Shown: positions 55,324 to 63,728, numbered from the stretch's first letter. The stretch: DNA of 64,000 bases from Pelosinus propionicus DSM 13327 (GCF_900114615.1 NZ_FOTS01000003.1:109668-173667), one strand, 5' to 3'. Numbers and translations: made by a program. The notes: generated from the letters alone by a model not told the origin.

Positions 55324-55860
55324 TCAATAATTATCATTTTTGATAATCGCACTTTTATTTATAAGTCCTTTAGACTCTAAAACTCGGACAGCTAGCCGTT
55401 CCAAGCGCCGGGTAATTTTAGTACCAATAAATTCTTGCGAACTTAATGGACGAACCCAAATCGTGACTAAACCAATACGATTACCACCAAGTATGTCCGT
55501 AAATAATTGGTCACCAATTACCGCTACCTTCTCCTCAGATAATTCCATAGCTGCTATTGCATGTCGAAATCCTGTTTTTGCTGGTTTATAAGCCCTAGAG
55601 ACAAAAGGAATGTTAAAAATATCTGCTATCTCTTTTACTCTCTTCTCCATATTGTTGGATAACAAACAAATTTTAAACCCTTCCTTTAGTAAAGTATTTA
55701 CCCTTTCAATGATCTCAGGTGACATCTGTTGTTGATCCCAAGGAATAATCGTATTATCTAAATCAAAGATAATTCCCTCAATTCCTAGTTCTTTTAGTTT
55801 ATGACACTCAAGATCATGTAAAGAATTCAATATCATACGAGGACATAAAAGGTTATACAA
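55324..55860 (-). CDS. YqeG-family HAD phosphatase (subfamily IIIA)
   Basis: The 178-residue HAD protein has motif I DLDNTIIPW near 34, LLSNNMEKRV near 66 (motif II Ser) and VIGDQLFTDILGG near 115 (motif III/IV). In Firmicutes the family (B. subtilis YqeG) sits next to aroE and yqeH; the substrate has not been settled. It probably shares a transcript with aroE. Confidence 0.88.
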   Translation of the reverse strand: MYNLLCPRMILNSLHDLECHKLKELGIEGIIFDLDNTIIPWDQQQMSPEIIERVNTLLKEGFKICLLSNNMEKRVKEIADIFNIPFVSRAYKPAKTGFRHAIAAMELSEEKVAVIGDQLFTDILGGNRIGLVTIWVRPLSSQEFIGTKITRRLERLAVRVLESKGLINKSAIIKNDNY

Positions 55861-55906
55861 AAATTTTTACCTCCAGATTTAAATGAACATTCTCTATATT
55901 AAATAA

Positions 55907-57430
55907 CTACAAAGATTCTTGAATATTATTTCTAAAATGAATCGCTTCAGCGACATGCATGTCATTAATTTGCTCTGAGTTAGCCAAATCAGCAATGGTG
56001 CGTGCTACTTTTAATATACGATCATAGCCTCGAGCACTAAGGTTCATTGTTTCAAACGCTTGTTTTAATATTACTTGTGCACTTTGAGTCATATGACAAG
56101 TTGTTTTTACATGTCTATGCCCCATTTGGGCATTACAAAATATATTGTATTTCTGTAAGCGAGAATATTGTATAGCTCTTGCAGCAGTCACTCGCTTACG
56201 GATGTCAGCAGAAGATTCTGTTGGTATGCTAGTAGTCATTTCACTATATTCTAAACGTGGCACGTGCACATGTATATCCATTCGATCTAATAAAGGTCCA
56301 GATATTTTCTTACGGTAGCGTTTAATATCGCTTGTACTACAAGTACAATCTTTATTTTTATCTCCTAAAAATCCGCACGGACAAGGATTTTTAGCACATA
56401 ATAGCATAAATCTTGCCGGATAGGAAAAAGAAGCGTTCACTCTAGAAATTGTTACTTGTCCATCTTCTAAAGGTTGTCGTAACACCTCTAATACGGTTCT
56501 AGGGAATTCTGCCAACTCATCCAAAAACAATACACCATTATGACTTAATGTTACTTCACCTGGCTTAGGGATTCGCCCACCTCCTACCATACTTGCAGCA
56601 GAAATGGTATGATGCGGGCTTCTAAAAGGTCTTGTACTTATTAATCCCGTATGAGTAGGTAATAGTTCTGCAATACTATATATTTTCGTAACTTCTAATG
56701 CTTCACAAGGTGACATGACTGGCAAAATGGATGTAATTCGCCTGGCTAACATCGTCTTGCCTGATCCTGGTGGACCAGTCATGAGCAGATTGTGACCTCC
56801 CGATGCAGCTACTTCCAAAGCCCGCTTCGCAGCAAATTGTCCTTGGACATCAGCAAAATCCTCACTATCATTACTCACTGGAGGAGAAAAAGGTTCTTTC
56901 GCTACAGGAAGCAGCTGAGTAACCTTATTGAGATGTGATACCAATTGTTCCAAAGTTGTTGGTGCATATACTGTTAACCCTTTTACCAGTAAAGCTTCTT
57001 GTGTATTATCGGGAGCAACAATCATTTTGTCAATTCTTTGCTCAAGGCAATGAATTGCCATCGGCAATACTCCTGAAATACCACGCAACTTTCCTTCTAA
57101 AGATAATTCACTGACAAATACATACTGTTCATAATGATGTAAGGTAATTTGTCCACTAGCCGCCAAGATTGCAATTGCAATAGGCAAATCTAATCCAGAG
57201 CTATCTTTTTTGAGATCGGCAGGTGCAAGATTAATCGTGATACGCCGCGATGGAAACTCAAATCCAGAATTTTTTATGGCTGCCCGTACTCGTTCTTTCG
57301 ATTCTCTTACGGCAGTATCAGGTAACCCTACAATATCTAATGCTGGCAGACCGTTAGATATATCTACTTCTACGGTTATTACAATACCATTTAACCCGAT
57401 TGTAGTCGATCCAAATGTTTGTGAGAACAC
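55907..57430 (-). CDS. comM: ComM/YifB Mg-chelatase-like AAA ATPase
   Basis: ComM is a hexameric helicase that helps extend recombination tracts in natural transformation. The 507 residues have an N-terminal Lon-like domain (about 1-165), Walker A GPPGSGKTMLARR near 218, Walker B GVLFLDELAEF near 300, an Arg-rich sensor region, and the zinc-type CPCGFLGDKNKDCTC block near 350. The C-terminal helical ALSRG-like segment (NLSARGYDRILKVART) ends it. Co-occurrence with a type IV pilus and ComFB in the window fits competence-related work, but the link is inference. Confidence 0.93.
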   Translation of the reverse strand: MFSQTFGSTTIGLNGIVITVEVDISNGLPALDIVGLPDTAVRESKERVRAAIKNSGFEFPSRRITINLAPADLKKDSSGLDLPIAIAILAASGQITLHHYEQYVFVSELSLEGKLRGISGVLPMAIHCLEQRIDKMIVAPDNTQEALLVKGLTVYAPTTLEQLVSHLNKVTQLLPVAKEPFSPPVSNDSEDFADVQGQFAAKRALEVAASGGHNLLMTGPPGSGKTMLARRITSILPVMSPCEALEVTKIYSIAELLPTHTGLISTRPFRSPHHTISAASMVGGGRIPKPGEVTLSHNGVLFLDELAEFPRTVLEVLRQPLEDGQVTISRVNASFSYPARFMLLCAKNPCPCGFLGDKNKDCTCSTSDIKRYRKKISGPLLDRMDIHVHVPRLEYSEMTTSIPTESSADIRKRVTAARAIQYSRLQKYNIFCNAQMGHRHVKTTCHMTQSAQVILKQAFETMNLSARGYDRILKVARTIADLANSEQINDMHVAEAIHFRNNIQESL

Positions 57431-57447
57431 AACGTTACCTCCGAAGA

Positions 57448-58005
57448 TTATTCACCTTGCCATCTGGGAAATAGCTCATGATCAATCCCAATGGAATCAG
57501 ATATTTTACCAACCATCATATCAATCATTTGGTTTAATGTAGTAGGACGATGATAAAATCCAGGGCTAGCAGGAAGAATTCTAACTCCTAACTGAGATAG
57601 TTTTAGCATATTTGCCAAATGTATCGCATTAAGAGGTGTTTCCCTAGGAACAATAATCAATTTCCGCCCTTCTTTTAACATAACGTCAGCTGCGCGGCTG
57701 AGTAAATTATCAGCAATTCCATTAGAAATGCTACTTAAGGTTCTCATTGAACAAGGAACTACCACCATCGCATCTGTTTTAAATGATCCACTAGCAATGG
57801 ATGCTCCAATATTCTTTATGTCATATAAGAAATCTACTCTTTCCTTTATTTCTTGTGGGCTGATTCCACACTCATAATCTAGAACTTGCCAACCATGCTC
57901 TGATACTACAGCATGAATTTCACACCCAGCTTCTTTTAGCACTTCAATCAATCGAAATCCATAAATGGCACCACTAGCGCCAGTAATGCCAACAATAATT
58001 CGCAT
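57448..58005 (-). CDS. ubiX: UbiX-like flavin prenyltransferase
   Basis: UbiX makes prenylated FMN, the cofactor for UbiD-type decarboxylases. The 185 residues have GITGASGAIYG near residue 5, VPCSMRTLSSISNGIADNLLSRAADV near 85-110 and the VPRETPL motif near 122. The ATG at 58003-58005 follows AGGTGA; a GTG four codons upstream is an alternative. No ubiD partner is within the window. Confidence 0.92.
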   Translation of the reverse strand: MRIIVGITGASGAIYGFRLIEVLKEAGCEIHAVVSEHGWQVLDYECGISPQEIKERVDFLYDIKNIGASIASGSFKTDAMVVVPCSMRTLSSISNGIADNLLSRAADVMLKEGRKLIIVPRETPLNAIHLANMLKLSQLGVRILPASPGFYHRPTTLNQMIDMMVGKISDSIGIDHELFPRWQGE

Positions 58006-58043
58006 AAAAACTTTCACCTACTTCCATTTAATAAAAAACTTAA

Positions 58044-58403
58044 TCATCTCATAAATGCATTTGCAATATGGTTACACGTTATTTTATTATTTCCAGTTAA
58101 ATATACCTCAATTACATCAAAGCGACAATGTATATTTGTATTATGTATATATTGAAGATAACAAGATGCAGTATTGATTATTTTTTGCTGTTTCCGATAG
58201 GTTACAGCTTCTGCTGGAAAACCATAAGTAGTATTCCTTCGAGTTTTTACTTCAATGAAAACTAAAACATTCTTTATCCTTGCAATAATATCAATTTCCC
58301 CAATTTTACTACGATATTTTCGTTCTACTATCTCATATCCCGCATCATACAAGTAATTTGCTGCAGCTTGTTCTCCAATATCCCCCACTTTACTCGTATT
58401 CAC
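58044..58403 (-). CDS. YraN family protein (UPF0102, endonuclease-like fold)
   Basis: The 119-residue protein has the UPF0102 pattern: GEQAAANYLYDAGYEIVERKY near 8, GEIDIIA near 35 and FIEVKTRRNTTYG near 48. These carry the E-D-ExK residues of a Holliday-junction-resolvase-like fold. Its activity is not established. It starts after a strong terminator and leads the yraN-ubiX-comM stretch. Confidence 0.9.
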   Translation of the reverse strand: MNTSKVGDIGEQAAANYLYDAGYEIVERKYRSKIGEIDIIARIKNVLVFIEVKTRRNTTYGFPAEAVTYRKQQKIINTASCYLQYIHNTNIHCRFDVIEVYLTGNNKITCNHIANAFMR

Positions 58404-58432
58404 ATTAATACACCTCGCTACAATATTCCCCG

Positions 58433-58468
58433 AAAAAAAACAACATCCTGCTTTCTGGATGTTGTTTT
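58433..58468 (-). terminator. Strong terminator after the FlhB-like gene
   Basis: A 12-bp stem (AAAACAACATCC) with an 8-base loop, ending on the minus strand in a run of eight T. It ends the rnhB unit before yraN. Confidence 0.9.
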
Positions 58469-58500
58469 ACAGTAAATTAGATAAATTTATCTATTCTTAT

Positions 58501-58782
58501 CTAAAATTTATGCATTTTTTTATCAATATGGTAAATGTATGCCAATACCTCAGCTACAGCCTGATATAATTCAGGAGGAATTTCTCGATCTAACTCAACT
58601 GCCATTAACATACTAGCTAATGTCTTATTTTGATATACGGGAACTGAATGTTGGCTCGCTGTAGAAAGTATTTTATCAGCCATGTAGCCAGTACCTTTGG
58701 CTACAACTCGTGGCGCATTTGTGTTGGACTGATAGCTTAATGCAATCGCTTGCTGCGGTTTGTCTGATTTATCTTTATTCAT
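58501..58782 (-). CDS. FlhB C-terminal-domain homologue (YlqH-like)
   Basis: The 93-residue cytosolic protein resembles the FlhB/EscU C-terminal domain: AIALSYQSNTNAPRVVAKGTG near 13, then a VPVYQNKTLASMLMAVELDREIPPELYQAVAEVLAYIY pattern. The auto-cleavage motif NPTH of real FlhB is absent; NTNAP stands at the comparable place. Such stand-alone copies are found beside rnhB in many Firmicutes and have no known role. Its ATG overlaps the rnhB stop by 4 bases (ATGA), so it is co-translated with rnhB. Confidence 0.85.
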   Translation of the reverse strand: MNKDKSDKPQQAIALSYQSNTNAPRVVAKGTGYMADKILSTASQHSVPVYQNKTLASMLMAVELDREIPPELYQAVAEVLAYIYHIDKKMHKF

Positions 58783-59567
58783 CTTTCTATTCTTCCCCAT
58801 GACTTAATAGGTTCAAAACTTCTTCTATGTATACGACATGGACCAAATTGCTGCAATGCTTTTAGATGTTCCACCGTACCATAGCCTTTATGTTTAGCAA
58901 ATCCATATTGTGGAAACTGTTTATCATATTCCTGCATTAAATTATCCCGTTCTACTTTTGCAATAATAGAAGCTGCGCCAATAGAAGCACTAACAGCATC
59001 TCCACCAATTAATGACAGAGAGTGCATTTCTAAATCAGGCAAGGGAACAGCATCAATCAGTACAGCATGAGGTCTTTGATGAAGTTTATTAATTGCATCA
59101 TACATACCAGATATAGTTGCATTATAAATATTCAGATGATCAATTACATCAATATCTATGACGATATGCTGCACACTAATAGCAACTTCTTTTATCGCAT
59201 GATACAAATACTCCCGTTGCTTAACTGATAGCTTTTTTGAGTCATTAATAGATGGTAGGTGACAGCCTATAGGCAAGATAACCGCACCAACTATTAATGG
59301 TCCTGCTAAAGAACCACGACCTGCTTCATCAACACCTGCAATTAAATTATATCCCTTAGCTGCAAGCATTCGTTCTTGCTTATAAAGACCTTGAACACGC
59401 TGCTTCTCTAGTAAGTTTTGCTCCTGCCTTTTTTTCCATTTAGTAAATAATCGAGATACTGAAACTCGCGAATCTTGTTTTAAACTATTTATTATAGCTA
59501 TTGACAGAAGATTATTTTCTTCCAAGAGTTTAGCAATTTCGACTACTGTCATTTGCTCTACATTCAA
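58779..59567 (-). CDS. rnhB: Ribonuclease HII
   Basis: RNase HII removes ribonucleotides from DNA. About 262 residues: an N-terminal helical extension (about 80 residues), then GVDEAGRGSLAGPL near 83 with D-E-G-R-G, NDSKKLS near 110 and DAVPLPD near 160, which hold the DEDD metal residues. GGAGGT precedes a TTG at 59565-59567 (10 bases), preferred over an internal ATG at 59552 and a TTG-less upstream frame. It is coupled to the FlhB-like gene. Confidence 0.94.
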   Translation of the reverse strand: MNVEQMTVVEIAKLLEENNLLSIAIINSLKQDSRVSVSRLFTKWKKRQEQNLLEKQRVQGLYKQERMLAAKGYNLIAGVDEAGRGSLAGPLIVGAVILPIGCHLPSINDSKKLSVKQREYLYHAIKEVAISVQHIVIDIDVIDHLNIYNATISGMYDAINKLHQRPHAVLIDAVPLPDLEMHSLSLIGGDAVSASIGAASIIAKVERDNLMQEYDKQFPQYGFAKHKGYGTVEHLKALQQFGPCRIHRRSFEPIKSWGRIER

Positions 59568-59738
59568 TATTTTGAAACCTCCAATGGACATGCAAAATGA
59601 ATATAGGTATATATTCTCGCAAAATTCGTTAAATCCTTGTTAAATAATTTTAATAAGCCAATGAAGAAATAATAATTGTTTATAAGGTACACCCAACAAA
59701 ATTGATTAATCTGAAATAATTATTCTTGCAAAGCTATC

Positions 59739-60221
59739 TTGAGCTACTTTATGAGCTGCACGGACAAGCGTGCGAATAACAACCTTGATAGAACAACATT
59801 CGAATGGTCAGTTAATCATACTACTGAAGCACTGGCTTTTAACACCTCAGGTGAACGTGTTAGATGGGCTCGAATGCAAAAAGGTTGGCTAATCAAAACT
59901 CTTGCTGCGAAGGTTGGGATTGATGCAGTTCATCTAAGCCAGCTAGAAAGAAGTACTACCGGCACAGCAGCGATGAAAACTCTATGCAAGTTAGCCACTG
60001 AGCTTGAGCAACCAATATGGTTTTTAGGTCGCTTTGAAAATATGCCAGAAGAAACCTTTTTTGAGAAGGTTGAAAAGGCTCGTTGTTATCATGGGCATAC
60101 TAAGGCTGAAATGGCTGCGGAACTTGGAGTGCATCAACGTACTATATTTAATTGGAAGGATAAAGAACCTAACCAATCACTTAAAAAAAGGGCTTTATTG
60201 TATTGCAAAATTTTAGATTAA
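59739..60221 (+). CDS. Dual helix-turn-helix (XRE-type) transcription regulator
   Basis: The roughly 160-residue protein carries two DNA-binding units. An XRE domain at about 37-98 has a KTLAAKVGIDAVHLSQLER helix-turn-helix, and a second helix-turn-helix at about 122-142 has TKAEMAAELGVHQRTIFNWK. There is no sensor domain. The start is not certain: TTG at 59739 and ATG at 59751 both lack a ribosome binding site. It is convergent with the nuclease gene pair. Such dual-domain regulators are common in Negativicutes mobile regions; targets are unknown. Confidence 0.75.
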   Translation: MSYFMSCTDKRANNNLDRTTFEWSVNHTTEALAFNTSGERVRWARMQKGWLIKTLAAKVGIDAVHLSQLERSTTGTAAMKTLCKLATELEQPIWFLGRFENMPEETFFEKVEKARCYHGHTKAEMAAELGVHQRTIFNWKDKEPNQSLKKRALLYCKILD

Positions 60222-60235
60222 GGTTATTATAAAGC

Positions 60236-60272
60236 AAATCCCTTGGTAAGTCCAAACTTATCAGGGGTTTTA
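60236..60272. terminator. Convergent terminator between regulator and nuclease genes
   Basis: AAATCCC...GTAAGT and ACTTAT...GGGGTTTT pair into a bulged hairpin with a CCAA loop, ending in TTTTAT on the plus strand. Confidence 0.6.
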
Positions 60273-60273
60273 T

Positions 60274-60726
60274 TTAACTACATTTGTGCTTATGAGAACA
60301 ATATCTACAATAGTTTTTATTATCAGCAGCAAATGCGACTACCTCACCTCCTATCACATTCCAATACCGATGATACAAAGCAATAATTTCTTTTTCCTTC
60401 ATTAAATATACCTTTTTCATATTTCGATTTTTGAAATGAATAAAACCATAGTCAGCAACAGGTTTATTTTGTGTTCTTTCAACCAATAGCTTATATACAG
60501 ACAGTTGAATGACTTCCGATTCATATACTTGCTGATTCTCACGACTTTTGTAATCTCCAACTATCAAAGTACCGTCGCGAGTTTTCCATACTACATCCGG
60601 CTTACCGCACAAAGGTATTGGATCAGTTATTTTCAAGAATTGCTCTAACATATATGGTGATAACTTAGGTTTTCGTCTTGAGCGCAGCCACCAATAAAGA
60701 ATAACAACTACTATAAGGAATGACAT
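60274..60726 (-). CDS. Membrane-anchored Cas4/RecB-like nuclease, C-terminal half
   Basis: The 150-residue protein has one N-terminal membrane helix (about 3-15, SFLIVVVILYWWL), a basic hinge (RSRRKPK) and then the core of a PD-(D/E)XK nuclease. GKPDVVW lies near 43, VGDYKSR near 57 (D-x-K) and QLSVYKLL near 74 (QxxxY). The C-terminus has CRYCSHKHKC, three of the four Cys of a Cas4-type Fe-S cluster. The first cluster Cys and N-terminal part are supplied by the gene before it. GGAGG, within the end of that gene, sets the start 5 bases later, so the two are translated together. Confidence 0.75.
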   Translation of the reverse strand: MSFLIVVVILYWWLRSRRKPKLSPYMLEQFLKITDPIPLCGKPDVVWKTRDGTLIVGDYKSRENQQVYESEVIQLSVYKLLVERTQNKPVADYGFIHFKNRNMKKVYLMKEKEIIALYHRYWNVIGGEVVAFAADNKNYCRYCSHKHKCS

Positions 60727-60728
60727 GT

Positions 60729-61115
60729 CTACCTCCAGGATCTTATAAACCAGCGTAATGCTGCACGGATTGGAATCTTTAATACAGGGTACCTTTCAAT
60801 TACGTTAACTATATATGGCGATATACTGTAATATAATGAAGTAATCATTCGCCCAGGACTATAAGGTATTAGATGCACATCTCTAAATTCACGCAGGATA
60901 TTCGTTTCTATGGCATCGATACCAAAGATTGCTGTTGCGATAAAGCAGCGCTTATCTTTGCCAGAAAGCTGACGATTGAATTGTTCATGCTCATGGTTGC
61001 CTCGTTTGATGAATGTTGCTGTAAGTGATGTATCTTCGCCATGATGGTGGTCAAGATAGACTTGACGTTCGCATTTCCCCATCTTGGCGAGTTCTGTAGC
61101 ACTAGTTTGACGCAT
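60729..61115 (-). CDS. Cas4-like N-terminal part joined to a CFI-box membrane domain
   Basis: The 128-residue protein has two parts. Residues 1-50 look like the Cas4/RecB N-terminus: SATELAKMGKCERQVYL (first cluster Cys at 15) and RGNHEHEQFNRQL. Residues 55-125 match the CFI-box domain: CFIATAIFG, ILREFRDVHLIPYSPGR, LYYSISPYIVNVIE and an Arg-rich end, a segment known at the C-termini of many otherwise unrelated proteins. TTTGGAGG precedes the ATG. With the following gene it can rebuild a full Cas4-type Fe-S nuclease from two chains. The function is unknown. Confidence 0.65.
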   Translation of the reverse strand: MRQTSATELAKMGKCERQVYLDHHHGEDTSLTATFIKRGNHEHEQFNRQLSGKDKRCFIATAIFGIDAIETNILREFRDVHLIPYSPGRMITSLYYSISPYIVNVIERYPVLKIPIRAALRWFIRSWR

Positions 61116-61371
61116 TTGGGACCTCCAAAAAATAATACCTTCCTATTATATAGCATTATAGAAAGATACGTGAAGAGATATATCCTATATAATTTTCTAT
61201 TACACTTATTTTTACTATGTATATATTAGCCTCATTCTACCCAGTGTATAGGTAATTTAGGCTTATAATCTTGTTGATTATTTTTTTGTAAAAGCAGTTA
61301 ATTTAAAAGAGAAATCTAATAAAGAATCACGATATATCAGTATACTATAAAATAATAGGAGGACTTCTTTT

Positions 61372-61800
61372 ATGAAAAAGACCATTGTGATTACATTTCT
61401 ATTCGTACTAAGTATAGTTGGTGTTAGCTTTGCGGAGCCTACAGTTACATCAGAACAGGGGAAACGAATTACAGGTATTGTTATTGATGCACACGGAATG
61501 GGCTTAGAAACCGGGATGAGTCCTACAATTTATGATAAAAATGGACAAGTAGTAAATAATATAATTCCCGATGATTTAAGTTGGATTAGTAAAAATGGTG
61601 TAGTTGATTATTATGATTCTATTAAAGAAGTGTCAGATGGTAAAAGTCGAGTCGGAGAGAACTACATTTTGATAAAGGCAATTGAGGTCAGAGACTTTAA
61701 AGCTAATCCAGTTATCTCCATTGATGATGCTAAAAAACTAAAAAGCCTACCTGAATTTAACGATATCTTGAAAAAATCAAATATTGTATTTATAAAATAG
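61372..61800 (+). CDS. Secreted protein, LPP20/FlgT-like repeat region, function unknown
   Basis: The 142-residue protein has a clean signal peptide (MKKTIVITFLFVLSIVGVSF, cut near AEP), then a single domain with ITGIVIDAHGMGLETGMSPTIYD near 32 and an ending like DILKKSNIVFIK. The (I/V)DA.G.G....MSP.IYD pattern occurs in secreted proteins of the LPP20/FlgT type. The protein would be periplasmic or outer-membrane associated. ATAGGAGG precedes the ATG. It stands alone. Confidence 0.65.
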   Translation: MKKTIVITFLFVLSIVGVSFAEPTVTSEQGKRITGIVIDAHGMGLETGMSPTIYDKNGQVVNNIIPDDLSWISKNGVVDYYDSIKEVSDGKSRVGENYILIKAIEVRDFKANPVISIDDAKKLKSLPEFNDILKKSNIVFIK

Positions 61801-61874
61801 AAGTTTTAAAGGCAATTAACTACTAATGACAGAACTAACTTGCACACATGATTTCAGAAGCTCAATTTAAAAGA

Positions 61875-61900
61875 CCATCAGCCTAATTAAAGGCAAATGG
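61875..61900 (-). terminator. Terminator after the small secreted Arg/Glu-rich protein gene
   Basis: CCAT..GCCT and AGGC..ATGG pair into an interrupted stem followed on the minus strand by TCTTTTAAA. Confidence 0.55.
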
Positions 61901-61920
61901 CTCTTAGTAGTAATTATTTC

Positions 61921-62235
61921 TTATCTATGGCTTCGTATTTCACGTAATTCTCTTTCATGACGTTCATTTTCACGCTTTTGTCGCTCATGCCACTGTTTTT
62001 TGGTTTCGTGAGGACGTCGTTTCATTTCTCGTTCATGACGTTGGTTCTCCGCTCGTTCACGTTCTTGTCTCTCATGTTCAAAGCGTTCTCCATTACCAAC
62101 TTTCCAATTATTTTGTTGTTGCATAGGGACTGGTTCGTTATATAACGGTGAAGCTTCTATGATTGAAGCACCTAAACCTATTTGCATCATACCTACCATT
62201 GAGAAAACAACTATTTTTTTAACTATGCTTTTCAT
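61921..62235 (-). CDS. Small secreted Arg/Glu/His-rich protein
   Basis: The 104-residue protein (ATG at 62233-62235 after AAGGAG) has a signal peptide (about 1-28, ending near IEASP) and a mature part of about 75 residues. Over half of that part is Arg, Glu, His or Lys, with repeated HERE and RERE-like units that should form one long charged helix. No catalytic motif is visible. Similar small periplasmic proteins of unknown role occur in Negativicutes. It is a single gene. Confidence 0.6.
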   Translation of the reverse strand: MKSIVKKIVVFSMVGMMQIGLGASIIEASPLYNEPVPMQQQNNWKVGNGERFEHERQERERAENQRHEREMKRRPHETKKQWHERQKRENERHERELREIRSHR

Positions 62236-62435
62236 AAATATCACTCCTTGATTTGTTATTTTAATTATAGTATAGAAATATGACAGCATTATGACTAATT
62301 AGTAATTTAAAATAATAGAATCATCCTTACTTAATTTAAAAATATGATTTTCTCATGATCTTACAGGTATATGCCAATAACACACCTTTCAAGATGCTAA
62401 TTGGTACAAGCAAGTTATAAATACTTCCAAAAGCA

Positions 62436-62468
62436 GCACCGCCCTACTTATAAATGGTAAGACGGTGC
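62436..62468 (-). terminator. Terminator after the TctC-type gene
   Basis: GCACCG and CGGTGC arms, extended by TAC/GTA pairs, form a stem just past the binding-protein stop; a TGCTTTTG stretch follows on the minus strand. Confidence 0.6.
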
Positions 62469-62476
62469 ATTTCCTT

Positions 62477-63502
62477 TTAATTTGATTTATTTCGTTGCTC
62501 TTTAAATTTATCTAAAATACCAGTTTCCTGCACTATTTTAGATAACTTCTGACTATCCTCCACCCATTTCTGTTGAGCCTCTTTGGGAGGTAAATAGTCG
62601 ACTTGTAGTCCAATATTCTCTAGCTTATTTTTAAACTCAGGATCAAGAATAATGGCTTTTAATCCATCCGCGAGCTTATTCTTCACCTCAATAGGCATTT
62701 CCTTGGGAACTGCCACTCCCATCCAATTACTAAATACAATATCTAATCCTTGCTCTTTAAATGTTGGCATATTTGCAAATATGGGTTCAGTCAACCGTTG
62801 TTCACTTGGTACTGCAATCACTCTTAGTGTGCCATTTTTTATATGATCTTTAATCGTTGCCGGACTAGTGAAAGTAGCCTGGATATGTCCACCAAGCAAT
62901 GCCGTCAATGCCTCTGATCCACCACGGAAAGGAACCGATTCAAGTGTAACACCTGCAGTATGAGCTAGCATTTCACCGAGTACATGAGCAACCGAACCTA
63001 CACCACTGTTACCAATCTTTATTTCTCCTGGATGTTGTCGCGCATACCCAATCAAATCATCGACGTTTTTCCATGGCTGATCAGCTTGAATTACCATCAC
63101 ATATGGTGAAGAGGTAATTTGTACAATTGGCTCTAAGGCTGTTGGGTAATTATATTTAGTCGATCCATACAGCGATTGTAATATGAGATCCACTCCGCTA
63201 ATTCCAATAGTATACCCATCAGGAGCAACGCCAGCCAATTCATTCCACCCGATAGTTCCCCCACCGCCAGGTTTATTAAGAATAATTAAAGGCTGTCCTA
63301 AATTTGTAGTTGCCGTCTTTTCCATCGCCCGTGCTAATAAATCCATTCCTCCCCCTGCACTAAAAGGAACAATTAAGGTAATCGGCTTCTCCGGGTATTT
63401 GCTGGTTGTCGTTACCGTTTTCGGTGGCATCGTAGTACAACCTCCTACCGTGATTGAGATAAGTAATATTACCACTAAAATAAGTTTTTTCTGCAATATC
63501 AT
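62477..63502 (-). CDS. TctC/Bug-family tripartite tricarboxylate-type binding lipoprotein
   Basis: The 341-residue protein has a lipoprotein signal with lipobox VGGC at about residue 22, then the Bug-family blocks YPEKPITLIVPFSAGGGMD near 37, NKPGGGGTIGWNELAG near 80 and a VGSVAHVLGEMLAHTAGV segment near 166. Such proteins capture carboxylates or other small anions for TctAB transport or signalling. No tctA/tctB gene is adjacent, so it is an orphan here. AAAGGGG precedes the ATG. The mature protein is on the outer face of the inner membrane. Confidence 0.9.
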   Translation of the reverse strand: MILQKKLILVVILLISITVGGCTTMPPKTVTTTSKYPEKPITLIVPFSAGGGMDLLARAMEKTATTNLGQPLIILNKPGGGGTIGWNELAGVAPDGYTIGISGVDLILQSLYGSTKYNYPTALEPIVQITSSPYVMVIQADQPWKNVDDLIGYARQHPGEIKIGNSGVGSVAHVLGEMLAHTAGVTLESVPFRGGSEALTALLGGHIQATFTSPATIKDHIKNGTLRVIAVPSEQRLTEPIFANMPTFKEQGLDIVFSNWMGVAVPKEMPIEVKNKLADGLKAIILDPEFKNKLENIGLQVDYLPPKEAQQKWVEDSQKLSKIVQETGILDKFKEQRNKSN

Positions 63503-63690
63503 CTTCCCCTTTCTCGTATTTGAAGCAAATTGTTATTAATTTACTTTAAATACAATTTACTACATTTATTACTAACATTCTCCAATAAATGGCAAATTCC
63601 TCTTTGTGGATTATAAAACAAGAGAAATAGCCGCCTCACTCTAAGTGAAGTGCCCCCTGTCAAGTAGACAGTATAAAAACAAAAAGTTTT

Positions 63691-63724
63691 ATGATGCCAA
63701 TCATTGAGTTGTGGTTGGCATCAT
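63691..63724 (-). terminator. Hairpin between transposase stop and IS end
   Basis: ATGATGCCAA and TTGGCATCAT arms with a 14-base loop, followed by TTTTTT on the plus strand. On the minus strand the stem is followed by AAAACTTTTTG, so it may insulate the element in both directions. Confidence 0.6.
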
Positions 63725-63728
63725 TTTT

